From positions 62,001 through 126,000 of the forward strand of contig CALJDU010000049.1 of assembly GCA_938024995.1 (NCBI GenBank): DNA of 64,000 nucleotides. The letters are read 5' to 3'. Below the pieces are notes generated by a model, which worked only from the letters and a program-made list of their open reading frames with translations, was not told the DNA's origin and did no database searches. Below, piece after piece: positions 35,557 through 44,303 of the stretch; within the stretch, counting starts at the first letter, position 1, and every line of letters starts with the position of its first letter. The position numbers and the translations under genes are program-made. The DNA is from an uncultured bacterium (GTDB lineage Bacteria; Myxococcota_A; Polyangia; Polyangiales; Houyiibacteriaceae).

Positions 35557-35931
35557 CTAGTTGCTAGCGAGAATTCGTTGGACGCCGGTGCCCGAGTTCT
35601 TGAGCAAGGCGTCCCGCGCGACCCCACCGCCCACGCTCGCCATGAAGAACTGGCCACCGTTAAGGGTCAGAGGGCGGATCGCGACATCGCTCCCCGAGAG
35701 CAGCGGCGGCAGCATCATCCCGAGCGGCGCGCGCGACATCAGCGGCGCGACCGCCCCGAGCTCTTCACACATGACGGGATCGCCGGCCGCTCCGAGGAGC
35801 AGTCCATCCGCGTCACTCACCACCAGCGCCTCCAGCTTTCCGTGGCTCCGGGTGTGCTCCAGCTGGTACCGAAGCGCGACCTGACGGTCGTTGCTGCGTC
35901 GCACCCGGCGGTCTTCGAAAATCCAAGTCAT
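35557..35931 (-). CDS. Roadblock/LC7-like small protein
   Basis: A 124-aa protein from ATG 35931, which is preceded by GGAG at 5-nt spacing (ACAGGAGCGAAC); a longer frame upstream is not supported. The central stretch LEALVVSDADGLLLGAAGD looks like the strand-turn-strand of roadblock/LC7 (MglB-type) domains, which regulate small GTPases such as MglA in myxobacterial polarity. No partner GTPase lies next to it. It is divergent from the ArsA-type ATPase. The similarity is moderate. Confidence 0.65.
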   Translation of the reverse strand: MTWIFEDRRVRRSNDRQVALRYQLEHTRSHGKLEALVVSDADGLLLGAAGDPVMCEELGAVAPLMSRAPLGMMLPPLLSGSDVAIRPLTLNGGQFFMASVGGGVARDALLKNSGTGVQRILASN

Positions 35932-36063
35932 GTTCGCTCCTGTAGGCAGATGTCGTATCATGAGCGACATGTAGGCATCGAGGCAAGATTTCGGCTCCGT
36001 CCCGTCGGACCTCAAGAAAGAAGCGACGAAGGAGCGCTGAGCGGAGCGAACATGGGTGGGAGG

Positions 36064-36088
36064 CTCCAAATCATTTACTTATTTGGAG
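36064..36088. promoter_or_regulatory. Inverted repeat in the roadblock/arsA divergent region
   Basis: CTCCAAAT and ATTTGGAG form a perfect 8-bp inverted repeat with a 9-bp spacer (25 bp in all), between divergent genes. A second hairpin, AAAAGCCG...CGGCCTTTT with an imperfect stem, follows at 36113-36137. This is a candidate operator or leader structure. Confidence 0.45.
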
Positions 36089-36156
36089 GGAGGGGCGGAC
36101 AGCCACTCCAACAAAAGCCGAAAGTCCCCGGCCTTTTCCCTGCTACGTTGCGCGAG

Positions 36157-37305
36157 ATGAGCCTGGCTCGAGTCGTTTCAGAGCACCGCGTGGTGGTCAC
36201 GGTGGGTAGCGGAGGAGTGGGCAAGACGACCACTGCCGCCGCGCTCGCGCTTCACGCCGCGATGAACGGCAAGCGTGTTTTGTGCCTGACCATCGACCCC
36301 GCTCGACGCCTCGCCAACAGCCTGGGTTTGTCGGAAATGACCACGAGCGAGCAGACGGTCACGAAGGAACTCTTCGAGGCGCAAGGGCTCACGCTCAAGG
36401 GCGAGCTCGCCGCGATGATGCTCGATACGCGACGCACCTTCGACGAGCTCGTCACGCGTCACGCGTCATCGCCCGAAGCGCGTGAACGGATCTTGAACAA
36501 CAAGATCTACACCCAGGTCGCCACCTCGCTCGCGGGCACCCAAGAGTACATGGCGATGGAGAAGCTTCATCAGGTCCGCGACGATGATCGCTGGGACCTG
36601 ATCGTGCTGGACACCCCGCCGACCTCCAACGCGCTCGACTTCCTCGACGCGCCCGAGCGCTTGGTCGGCGTGATCGACAGCTCCGCGACGCGCTGGTTCA
36701 TCGCCGCGCTCGAAAAGTCCTCCGGCACCTTCTCGTTCAACCTCGTCGAGCAAGGCGCGAGCTACCTCCTCAAGGGGCTCGCGAAGTTCACGGGGATGGA
36801 GTTCTTGGAGCAAATCGCCGAGTTCCTCACGGGTCTCAACGATCTCTTCGGCGGTTTTCGAGAGCGCGCCCGCGACGTCGCCAACGCGCTCCGCAGTGAC
36901 GAGGTCGCGTTCGTCGTCGTGACCAGTCCCAACCCGCTCGCGGTCAAAGAAGCGATCGCGTTCGAGGACCGTCTTCGCGAGAGCGGCATGGGACGCGAGG
37001 CGATCGTGGTCAACGGCGTTCACCGCTTGCTGCCCGAGCCAAGTGAGGACGACGAGACGCTCAAGCGACACGCCGCCGAGCTCTTCCCGGATCTCGATCC
37101 CGAGCGGATGGTCGAGCGGATGAAACGCGCGCTCCAAGACGAGCGCTTGCAAGCGGTCGCGGACCGTATCGAAGCCAACCGCCTTCGTAACCGCGTCAAA
37201 AAGTCAGAGTCGATCGTTGTCGAGGTGCCCGCGTTTGAACGCGATGTCCACAGCCTCGGCGCGCTCGCACAGGTCGCGCACCACCTCACAACAGAACCCG
37301 AGTGA
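36157..37305 (+). CDS. ArsA/Get3-type anion-transporting ATPase
   Basis: SIMIBI-class ATPase of 382 aa. The deviant P-loop GSGGVGKTTTAAALAL lies at about residues 17-32, LTIDPARRLANSLG is the ArsA-family switch I, and DLIVLDTPPTSNALDFLD is switch II. No cysteine pair for arsenite binding is seen, so an arsenic role is unlikely; myxobacterial and actinobacterial relatives are often of unknown function or guide membrane proteins. ATG 36157 gives a start just before the P-loop; TTG 36148 is possible. It is followed 57 nt later by glmU. Confidence 0.88.
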   Translation: MSLARVVSEHRVVVTVGSGGVGKTTTAAALALHAAMNGKRVLCLTIDPARRLANSLGLSEMTTSEQTVTKELFEAQGLTLKGELAAMMLDTRRTFDELVTRHASSPEARERILNNKIYTQVATSLAGTQEYMAMEKLHQVRDDDRWDLIVLDTPPTSNALDFLDAPERLVGVIDSSATRWFIAALEKSSGTFSFNLVEQGASYLLKGLAKFTGMEFLEQIAEFLTGLNDLFGGFRERARDVANALRSDEVAFVVVTSPNPLAVKEAIAFEDRLRESGMGREAIVVNGVHRLLPEPSEDDETLKRHAAELFPDLDPERMVERMKRALQDERLQAVADRIEANRLRNRVKKSESIVVEVPAFERDVHSLGALAQVAHHLTTEPE

Positions 37306-37362
37306 GCGACCGACCTGCAACCGAGTCCGAAGGCAGAGCGTCTTCGAGAGTGGAGATGAGCA

Positions 37363-38769
37363 ATGTCTGAGGTGGTTGGGATCGTTCTCGCGGCAGGCCA
37401 AGGAACGCGAATGCGGAGCGCGACCCCGAAGGTGCTCCACAAGGTAGCGGGCCGAACGCTCGTCGCGTGCGTCGTCGACGCGGCGTTTGAAGCGGGCGTC
37501 TCGCGCTGCGTCGCGGTCGTGGGACACGCCCGGGAAGAGGTCACGTCCCTCCTCAGCGATCTCTATGGCGAACGTGTCGTCACCGCGCACCAAGCCGACC
37601 AACGCGGCACCGGACACGCGACCCAGTGCGGGATGAGCCAGCTCGACGGCTATGAGGGGAAGGTCCTCGTGCTCTATGGAGACTGTCCGCTGATCCCCGC
37701 CTCGGTCCTCTCGGAGCTGATCGAGCGCGGCGCGGACGCGGACCTCGCGCTGATCACCGCGACGATCGACGACCCCCACGGCTACGGCCGGATCCTGCGC
37801 GATGAGCAAGGTCGGGCGATCGCGATCCGGGAGCACCGTGACTGCAGCCCCGACGAGCTGGCGGTGAACGAGGTCAACCCGGGGCTCTACCTGATCGACG
37901 CCGCGTTCCTTCGCGAAGCGATGGCGTCGCTCAAGGACGATAACGATCAGGGCGAGCTCTACCTCACGGACGTCTTGGCCTTCGCGGCCGAGCGCGGGGA
38001 CGTCGTGGACGTCAAAGGCGAGATGACCACGCTCCGCGGCGTCAACGATCGCGCCGAGCTCGCGATCGTGGACCAGGTGATGCGTCGCCGGATCGCGGAA
38101 CGTCACGCGCGCGCCGGGGTCGGGATCCGCGACCTCGATGACGTCTGGATCGACGCGCAGGTCGTGATCGCGCCCGACGCGAGCATCGGGCCTGGCGTGC
38201 ACTTACGCGGACACTGCCAGATCGGCGCGGGCGCGATCATCGACGTCGGGTGTGTCTTAACCGACATGCGCGTCGCGCCGGACGCGCACGTGCTCCCCTA
38301 CACCGTCGCGACTGAGAGCTCGATCGGCGACCGCGCCAAGGTCGGCCCGTTCACGCACCTGCGACCGAAGACCGAGCTCGGACCCGACACCAAGATCGGG
38401 AACTTCGTCGAGACGAAAAAGACGCGCCTCGGACCAGGCAGCAAAGCGAGTCACCTCAGCTACCTCGGCGACGGGGAGGTCGGCGCGGGCGTCAACATCG
38501 GCGCCGGCACGATTTTCTGCAACTACGACGGCTACCAGAAGAACGTCACGACGCTTGAGGATGGCGTGTTCATCGGGAGCGACTCTCAGCTGGTCGCGCC
38601 GCTCACCATCGGCAAGGGCGCATACGTCGCGAGCGGAACCACGGTCACGAGAGACGTTCCCGCGGATGCCCTCGCGCTCTCGCGGACCAAGCAAGAGAAC
38701 AAGCTCGGCTACGCCGCTCGACTGCGCGCGCGTCTTGAAGCGATGAAGAAGAGCAAAGCGAAGAAGTAG
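37363..38769 (+). CDS. glmU: Bifunctional GlmU: glucosamine-1-P acetyltransferase / GlcNAc-1-P uridyltransferase
   Basis: A 468-aa cytoplasmic enzyme making UDP-GlcNAc for peptidoglycan and LPS. The N-terminal uridyltransferase domain carries LAAGQGTRMRSATPKVLHKV, YGDCPLI and QRGTGHAT. The C-terminal domain is a left-handed beta helix with hexapeptide repeats (IGPGVHLRGHCQIGAGA) and the acetyltransferase segments HLRPKTELG, FVETKKTRLGPGSK and ANIGAGTIFCNYDG-like GAGVNIGAGTIFCNYDG. Length and motifs are as in characterised GlmU. Its stop lies 1 nt from the convergent lipoprotein stop, so the two genes have no terminator between them. It may be co-transcribed with the ArsA-type gene. Confidence 0.96.
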   Translation: MSEVVGIVLAAGQGTRMRSATPKVLHKVAGRTLVACVVDAAFEAGVSRCVAVVGHAREEVTSLLSDLYGERVVTAHQADQRGTGHATQCGMSQLDGYEGKVLVLYGDCPLIPASVLSELIERGADADLALITATIDDPHGYGRILRDEQGRAIAIREHRDCSPDELAVNEVNPGLYLIDAAFLREAMASLKDDNDQGELYLTDVLAFAAERGDVVDVKGEMTTLRGVNDRAELAIVDQVMRRRIAERHARAGVGIRDLDDVWIDAQVVIAPDASIGPGVHLRGHCQIGAGAIIDVGCVLTDMRVAPDAHVLPYTVATESSIGDRAKVGPFTHLRPKTELGPDTKIGNFVETKKTRLGPGSKASHLSYLGDGEVGAGVNIGAGTIFCNYDGYQKNVTTLEDGVFIGSDSQLVAPLTIGKGAYVASGTTVTRDVPADALALSRTKQENKLGYAARLRARLEAMKKSKAKK

Positions 38770-38770
38770 G

Positions 38771-40225
38771 CTAGCTGCACGCGCAAACGTCGGCGGCCCG
38801 GTCAAACGCGCAGGCTTCTGGATCGCATGCGCCTCCACAACTAGAAGCCGCGGGTACACACGCCCCGCGGCCGTCGCAGCGGTCGCGGGTCGTGCACGCG
38901 TTGTCGTCATCGCACCGCGCGTTGCGGTCCGCGAATTCGTCCTCCGGACATCGCGGAGACGTCCCGGTACACCGCTCGACTTGATCGCAGTCTGACGCCG
39001 CGGCGCGACACTCCCGCCCCTCCGCAAAGAAGGTGTCCGCGGGACACGTGTCACGAGCGCCGGTACAAAACTCTCGGCGATCACAAGCCGCGGTCGCCGC
39101 GCGGCAAACCGTCCCGGGCGCCATCCGCTCATCGACGGGGCAGCGATGGCTCTCGCCGTCGCATCGTTCCGCCGCGTCGCAGGGTCCACGCGCCTCACGA
39201 CAAATCTCGCCCGCCGTGGTTCGCGCATCGGCGGGGCAACTTGGCCGCACTCCGTCGCAGACCTCTTCCACGTCGCACGGCCCGGTCGACGCGCGGCAGA
39301 CCTCGCCGCGCAGCGAGACGCCATCTTCAGGGCAGTCCATGGAGCGCCCATCACACAGCTCTTGCCCATCGCAGTCACCCGCGGCCTCCCGACATACGGT
39401 GCCAAAGGGTCGCGGGGCGCGGAGCTCACAGCGCGGCGGATCGCACCGAACTTCTCCGCGACCGCATCCGATCACGCACGCTTCCCCCTCATTGCAATCC
39501 GCCGCGTCGAACGCGCTGTCCGCGGCATCGCTCGCGTCCAGGTCGCCCGAGTCGGCGTCCTCGCCACCGTCGTTGTCTGCGTCCTCGCCCGCGTCCTCAC
39601 CGCTGTCCGGTCCAACGTCCGCGGCGTCGACCCCGGCGTCGTCGATCGGTCCCATCGCGCACTCACCGTCGAGGCTGCATCGTCCGCTCTCACATCGCGA
39701 GTCGTAAGGGCGCCGATAACATTCCCCGCCGAGGCAGACGGCTTCCGCGCATCCTGCGCTCGCGCACTGCGAATCGGAACGGCAGGGCGTCGTCGGACAG
39801 CTGACCCGATCAAAGGGACGGCACGTCGCGTCGACGCACTCTCCCGCCAGGCAAGCGTCGCTCTCGCAGTTGAGCCCAGCGCATCCGAAGCTGATCTGCA
39901 CCCGAAGCTCCGCGTTGCTCGAGGCGCGCTCCACGCGGCGGCGCGCGACCTCGGCTCCGCTCACGTCGCGAAGGATGACGAGTACGCCTGACGCGCGCTC
40001 TGCTGAGAACTCCGCGACCGTGACGTAGCCGAGGTAGCTCTCGTTCCGCGCGGCGTGAACCGAGAAGAGTTCTTCTTCTCCGCTGATGAGCGTGACGTCT
40101 GCGCGCACAAAGTCGATCCCCGCACGAAGATCCGTTTGGAGCAAAACGCTCAAGCGATCATCGGCACATCCGCTGAGGACAACGAGCAGAACAAGCGCGA
40201 GACAAAAACGAAAACGGCGACGCAT
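38771..40225 (-). CDS. Cys-repeat lipoprotein sharing the N-terminal domain of 32749-34230
   Basis: Lipoprotein of 484 aa with lipobox LSGC (Cys20). The N-terminal domain (VLLQTDLRAGIDFVRADVTL, CAGLNCESDACLAGEC) matches that of the LamG lipoprotein. An Asp/Ala linker leads to about eight Cys-repeats of the pattern CREAxGxCDxxExCDGxSxxCP, for example CREARGPCDAAERCDGESHR and CRASTGPCDVEEVCDGVRPS. These resemble the disintegrin-like or DUF4215-type Cys-repeats common in myxobacterial surface proteins. It ends CDPEACAFDRAADVCACS. It is probably surface-exposed and convergent with glmU. Confidence 0.8.
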   Translation of the reverse strand: MRRRFRFCLALVLLVVLSGCADDRLSVLLQTDLRAGIDFVRADVTLISGEEELFSVHAARNESYLGYVTVAEFSAERASGVLVILRDVSGAEVARRRVERASSNAELRVQISFGCAGLNCESDACLAGECVDATCRPFDRVSCPTTPCRSDSQCASAGCAEAVCLGGECYRRPYDSRCESGRCSLDGECAMGPIDDAGVDAADVGPDSGEDAGEDADNDGGEDADSGDLDASDAADSAFDAADCNEGEACVIGCGRGEVRCDPPRCELRAPRPFGTVCREAAGDCDGQELCDGRSMDCPEDGVSLRGEVCRASTGPCDVEEVCDGVRPSCPADARTTAGEICREARGPCDAAERCDGESHRCPVDERMAPGTVCRAATAACDRREFCTGARDTCPADTFFAEGRECRAAASDCDQVERCTGTSPRCPEDEFADRNARCDDDNACTTRDRCDGRGACVPAASSCGGACDPEACAFDRAADVCACS

Positions 40226-40289
40226 AGCGCCGCCGAGTATGCGTCATCTCGCCGCCGCTTCCCAAAAGCGGCGACGAGCGTGATCCGCG

Positions 40290-40646
40290 CTAGCTTTTGA
40301 CTTCCTTGGAGGCGTCCGCGGCGGCCTCCTTCGCGGCCTCGGTGAGGTCGCCCGCTTTGTCGACCGCGGCGTCCTTCAGGTCGCCCGCTTTGTCCTTCGC
40401 GGCAGCCGTGAGGTCGCCGGCTTTGTCGACCGCGGCGTCCTTCAGATCACCCGCTTTCTCGGTCGCCCCCTCGACGACGTCGCCGGCCTTCTCGATAAGA
40501 TCGCCCGCTTTGTCCTTCGCGGCTTCAGCGATGTCTCCCGCGTTTTCCGCGAGGTCTCCCGCCTTGTCCACAGCCGCTTCAGCCAGGTCTCCGGCCTTCT
40601 CCGCGGCGTCTCCCGCGGCCTTCTTCAACTTATCGAAAATGCTCAT
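40290..40646 (-). CDS. LEA-like 11-mer repeat protein
   Basis: A 118-aa protein from ATG 40646, which has a very strong ribosome binding site (TAAGGAGGT at 4-nt spacing). After MSIFDKLKKAAGD the whole chain is a repeat of 11-residue units such as KAGDLAEAAVD and KAGDLKDAAVD, rich in Ala, Lys and Asp and predicted to be an amphipathic helix like group 3 LEA proteins. Such proteins protect membranes or proteins in drying and stress. The DNA is repetitive in 33-bp units from about 40310 to 40610. Cytoplasmic. The strong ribosome binding site suggests abundant expression. Confidence 0.8.
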   Translation of the reverse strand: MSIFDKLKKAAGDAAEKAGDLAEAAVDKAGDLAENAGDIAEAAKDKAGDLIEKAGDVVEGATEKAGDLKDAAVDKAGDLTAAAKDKAGDLKDAAVDKAGDLTEAAKEAAADASKEVKS

Positions 40647-40732
40647 TTCGACCTCCTTACGCGGACCAACGTAGCGAGACCACGCGGTCACGCCACCTTG
40701 TTTTCAAATCTGTCACCCGTTTTCGCGGGCGG

Positions 40733-42484
40733 TTAGAGCGCGAGGCGAAACGTCAGCATCCCGAGACCACTCGCGCTCTTGATCCACGGGCCATTTTCCA
40801 CATGCCCGTCGTAAATCAAATGCGTCGCGGCGCTCGCGTCACCCGCCGTCGTGATCCGCAGACCATCCATAAACGCCTCCACGTTCGTGATCGCGACCCC
40901 TGAGCCCTCGAGCCGGAAGAAAGGTGCGTTCCCCGCGTCGACGATGAGCGCTTGGGGCAGCGTGAGCGATACGCGGATGGTGGTCGGACTGGCGCGAACC
41001 GCGCGCATCGGGTTCGGTGGCTCGACCTCGTCACCTACGTCGACTCCATAGAGGTCGCGGCCGAGGAGCGCGGCGTAGCGGAGACCCAGCACTTCGTAGC
41101 CATCCGTGTAGTCGTAGTGGCAGCCATCGTGGCCGTCGATCCCCGTCGTTGACATCACCGTGACCAGCGAGAGCGTCTCGGGGAAACGGCGCTGGACATC
41201 ACGCACCGCGATCGAGGCCGGCCCGCCGCAACCGAACCGCGTCTGGGTCACGTACACGTGCTCTGTCGTCGGGAAGTCTTCGAGCCAGTCTTGGTAGAGC
41301 GACGTGAACCCTGTCATGTGCGCGGCGCCGTCCGGACCGTCGGACTCGCCTTGGTAAAAGAGAATCGCGCGGACGTGCTCGGCGAGACCGCCGTCCTGGA
41401 CGCGAGAGAGGAAGCGCCCATAGTTGGTCGTCGGGTTTGTCGGCATCGCGTCGTCCCGTTGGAAGAACCCGATCGGTTGACCACCGTGCGCGCCGTTGAT
41501 GACCGCGAGCGGGACACCGTGTTCGTCGATCAGAGCGCGCGCCATCCGCATGCCCCACTGTCCGATGTGACCGCTCCCGGTCCCCGCGTTGCCCCCCGCG
41601 AGGTGCCACTGTCGATCGTCGGCGCTCGCCGGTCCGTGGATGAGACCACCGAAGGAACGCAAGAAGGGACCTTGGTTCACGTTCGCGTCGCCGTTGAACT
41701 GTCGCGCCGCCGCGTTGGACTGACCTTGGATGAGCAAGACATCACCCGCGACGAGATCTTCGATGACGCCAAGCGCGCGCTCGCTTTCGTCCGCGTACGC
41801 GCCGCTCACCCGGATCTCGAACACCTCGAGCTCCGCGGGGATCCCCGTGGTCACGTCCAGCGCGAGGTCGTCGTCGGCGCACACCGTCGCGATGTCTTCC
41901 GAGACCACTTCTGCGGACGAGGTGCGAACCACCTGAATCGTCCGCGTGACCATCCCCGGATCCAGATTCGCTTGCACCCGAACGCTCCCCAGATTGGTGT
42001 CACGATCCCGCGGAGCGAGCCCGCCCGATATGACGTCAGAGGTCAGCGCCGGTGCGACATCGCTTCGCGCTCCGGACACCACGACGTCCACGCTCGCGCT
42101 CGCGCTCGCCCCGTCATCATCCGTCACCGTCAGGGTGACGGTGAAGCAGCCGCGGGTGAACTCATGCGTCACGTTCACGCCCTCGGCCTCCTCCCCATCG
42201 CCAAAGTCCCACGCGTAGCTCACGATCGTTCCATCGGGATCGCTGCTCTCGGCTCCGTCCAAAGAGACGTTCAGCGTCACCTCTCCCGTGGTCGTGTCCG
42301 CCGTGATCTGCGCAACGGGCGGCATGTTGGCGGGCGCGGTGTCGACCTCCCCATCGGGGGCGGCGTCGGCGGTATCCGTCGCGACGTCAGCGGCGGAGTC
42401 CGCGGTTCCGGTGTCCTCCGCGACGCCGTCGTCGTCTCCGCAGGCGAACATCAGCAAGAGCGAGAGGAGGAGCGCGTACTTCAT
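40733..42484 (-). CDS. Lipoprotein with PKD domain and SASA-type (sialate O-acetylesterase-like) esterase domain
   Basis: Lipoprotein of 583 aa, lipobox MFAC (Cys15) followed by GDDDG. An Asp/Ala/Thr linker leads to a PKD domain at about 53-135 (SSDPDGTIVSYAWDFGDGEE). A beta segment follows, then an SGNH-like esterase domain from about residue 245, with nucleophile motif LIQGQSNAAARQF and a C-terminal Asp/His region GHDGCHYDYTDGYEVLG. Known SASA-family members remove acetyl groups from sugars. It is probably a surface enzyme acting on polysaccharide. Between its stop and the LEA-like gene is a short GC-rich hairpin at 40715-40729 without a T tract. Confidence 0.82.
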   Translation of the reverse strand: MKYALLLSLLLMFACGDDDGVAEDTGTADSAADVATDTADAAPDGEVDTAPANMPPVAQITADTTTGEVTLNVSLDGAESSDPDGTIVSYAWDFGDGEEAEGVNVTHEFTRGCFTVTLTVTDDDGASASASVDVVVSGARSDVAPALTSDVISGGLAPRDRDTNLGSVRVQANLDPGMVTRTIQVVRTSSAEVVSEDIATVCADDDLALDVTTGIPAELEVFEIRVSGAYADESERALGVIEDLVAGDVLLIQGQSNAAARQFNGDANVNQGPFLRSFGGLIHGPASADDRQWHLAGGNAGTGSGHIGQWGMRMARALIDEHGVPLAVINGAHGGQPIGFFQRDDAMPTNPTTNYGRFLSRVQDGGLAEHVRAILFYQGESDGPDGAAHMTGFTSLYQDWLEDFPTTEHVYVTQTRFGCGGPASIAVRDVQRRFPETLSLVTVMSTTGIDGHDGCHYDYTDGYEVLGLRYAALLGRDLYGVDVGDEVEPPNPMRAVRASPTTIRVSLTLPQALIVDAGNAPFFRLEGSGVAITNVEAFMDGLRITTAGDASAATHLIYDGHVENGPWIKSASGLGMLTFRLAL

Positions 42485-42584
42485 CTCGCGACGCTACCAA
42501 CTCGGCGGCACGAGAAACACGCGCGATGGAGGAGGAAAACGACCTGCTCGGGAACTTTTCGAGCTCTGAGGCGTTTAACCTATT

Positions 42585-43412
42585 GTGAAGAACGGACCAC
42601 TCTCGCGCTCCCTCCGCCCGATCTTCGCGTCCGCTGGAGCGCTCGGCGCAGGCGGTGCGCTGACCTGGCTCATGTCCGACCTCCCGAGGAACTCCGAGAT
42701 GGTGGTTCTCGCGATCCCGCTCCTCGGCGTTGTTCTCGCGAGCGTGCTCTTTTGGCGTCGACAGTTCGGCGCCCAGGTGCTCGCGCGCGCGTTCTGCTGG
42801 AGCGCGCTCGCGCTCGGCTTCCTCGTCGTGATGGCGACGAAAGGAGAGAAGGCGAACACCCCGCTCCTGCTGTGTCTCTGTTCTGGAGCCGCGCTTCTCG
42901 CCGCGGGTCGGCACGGTCTCAGTGTGGCGAGCCGAGCCGGCTCACGCTTTTCACCTGCCGCCTTTGCCGGTCCGCTCACCGCCGGTCTGGTCCTCGCGAT
43001 CGCGGATCTTCAGACTCTCTTGATGTGGGGCGCGATGGCCACCACCTCCTCGTCACATCACATCGAGGTGTTCCGCATCGGGATGTTCACGGGTGCGGCG
43101 GTGATGTTCGTCGCGATCATCGGGGTCTACCGGCTGAAGATGTGGGGCATCCTCCTCAACCTCGCCGCGAACGTCGCGATCGCCACGTTCGCGATCTTCG
43201 CGTCGGAGGTCCCGCCCCCGATCGCGTGGACTCTCTCGGCGACCGCGTTGATGCAGTTCCTGCTCCCGATCCCGATGCTGATCTCGCTCAGCCGGAAGAC
43301 CGCGACGCCTGACGATCCAGAACACAGCTCACGTGGGTACGCGCTGGTTCCATGCCTGCTCATCGTCTTGATGGTCGCCGCGGTCGCTCTCCGCGACGTG
43401 GAGTTCTTCTGA
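42585..43412 (+). CDS. Multi-pass membrane protein, tandem copy 1
   Basis: A 275-aa protein, GTG start 42585, with about seven hydrophobic segments. Conserved blocks shared with the next gene are LFWRRQFGAQVLARAFCW, PAAFAGPLTAGLVLAIADLQ and KMWGILLNLAANVAIATFAI, and the tail ends in RDVEFF. The family was not recognised and no catalytic motif is visible. It is divergent from the PKD/SASA lipoprotein. Its TGA overlaps the next ATG (TGATG), indicating translational coupling. Confidence 0.75.
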   Translation: MKNGPLSRSLRPIFASAGALGAGGALTWLMSDLPRNSEMVVLAIPLLGVVLASVLFWRRQFGAQVLARAFCWSALALGFLVVMATKGEKANTPLLLCLCSGAALLAAGRHGLSVASRAGSRFSPAAFAGPLTAGLVLAIADLQTLLMWGAMATTSSSHHIEVFRIGMFTGAAVMFVAIIGVYRLKMWGILLNLAANVAIATFAIFASEVPPPIAWTLSATALMQFLLPIPMLISLSRKTATPDDPEHSSRGYALVPCLLIVLMVAAVALRDVEFF

Positions 43413-44233
43413 TGGCGACCTCGCGACGCACGCGTCTCTCCACGGCGCGTATCGCCGGCGCGTCCCTTTTCGCGCTGGCCGCGGCCTACGGCGCGCTCAT
43501 GATTGAGAAGCCCCGTGACGTCCCCTTCGAAGTGCTGCTCGTGAGCTTGGTGGTCGCGAGCGGGCTCTTTTGGCGTCGCGAGTTCGGCGCGCAGGTCCTC
43601 GCGCGAGCGCTCTGCTGGTGCGCGGGCGCGTGGGGCTTCATGGTCGTTTTCGTCGACGCGGGTCGCGGAACGAACGGGCTCGCACTCGCGATCACCTTGG
43701 CCTCTGGCGCCGCGCTCCTGAGCGCAGGGCGCGACGGCATGCGCGCGACCAACCGGGTCGACAGTCGCTTCACTCCCGCGGCCTTTTCGGGGCCGCTGAT
43801 CGCCGGCCTCGTGTTGGCGGTCGCGGATCTTCAGACGCTCGCGATCTCGGGCAGTATGGCCGTTCAGCACACGGACTATGTCGGCATGGGCATCACCTTC
43901 TTCGTCGGCGCGGCGCTCATGCTCGTCGCGATCATTGGTGTCTACCAGCTCAAGCTCTGGGGCATCGCGCTCAACCTCGTCGCGAACGTTGCGATCGCGA
44001 CCTACGCGATTGTCATGGACGTCCCGAAGCCCATCGCGTGGGCCCTCTCGCTCACCGCCGCGCTCCAGTTCGCGCTCCCGATTCCGATGCTCGTTCGCAT
44101 GATCCGAGGCGACACGATCCGCGAGACCGCTCCCGGACCGATCCGCCTCGCGATCGTCCCGGTGACGCTCGTCGCGCTGATGGTGCTCGTCACCGTCGTC
44201 GCGGTCCGAGACCTCCCGGTGAGGTGGTTCTAA
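43412..44233 (+). CDS. Multi-pass membrane protein, tandem copy 2
   Basis: A 273-aa paralogue of the preceding protein starting at ATG 43412 inside its stop codon. Shared blocks are LFWRREFGAQVLARALCW, PAAFSGPLIAGLVLAVADLQ and KLWGIALNLVANVAIATYAI. The first helix and the loop between helices 4 and 5 are the most diverged parts. It probably arose by tandem duplication, and the two may form a heteromeric complex. Function is unknown. It is convergent with the ATP synthase gamma gene. Confidence 0.75.
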   Translation: MATSRRTRLSTARIAGASLFALAAAYGALMIEKPRDVPFEVLLVSLVVASGLFWRREFGAQVLARALCWCAGAWGFMVVFVDAGRGTNGLALAITLASGAALLSAGRDGMRATNRVDSRFTPAAFSGPLIAGLVLAVADLQTLAISGSMAVQHTDYVGMGITFFVGAALMLVAIIGVYQLKLWGIALNLVANVAIATYAIVMDVPKPIAWALSLTAALQFALPIPMLVRMIRGDTIRETAPGPIRLAIVPVTLVALMVLVTVVAVRDLPVRWF

Positions 44234-44303
44234 AGCCGCGGTCCGAAGGAGCATCGCGTCGCAAGCGAGGCGACCGGCCGATGAGCCTCTAAGAAACGGA
44301 AAC

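Noticed and set aside
36157..37305. Arsenite efflux role for the ArsA-type ATPase
   Set aside because: No arsenite-binding Cys pair, no arsB/arsR nearby, and only one ATPase half as in Get3-type proteins.
40310..40610. Non-coding satellite DNA
   Set aside because: The 33-bp units keep one frame, start after a strong RBS and encode a regular 11-mer helix.
40715..40729. Rho-independent terminator of the PKD/SASA gene
   Set aside because: The stem is only 4 bp and no T tract follows on the minus strand.
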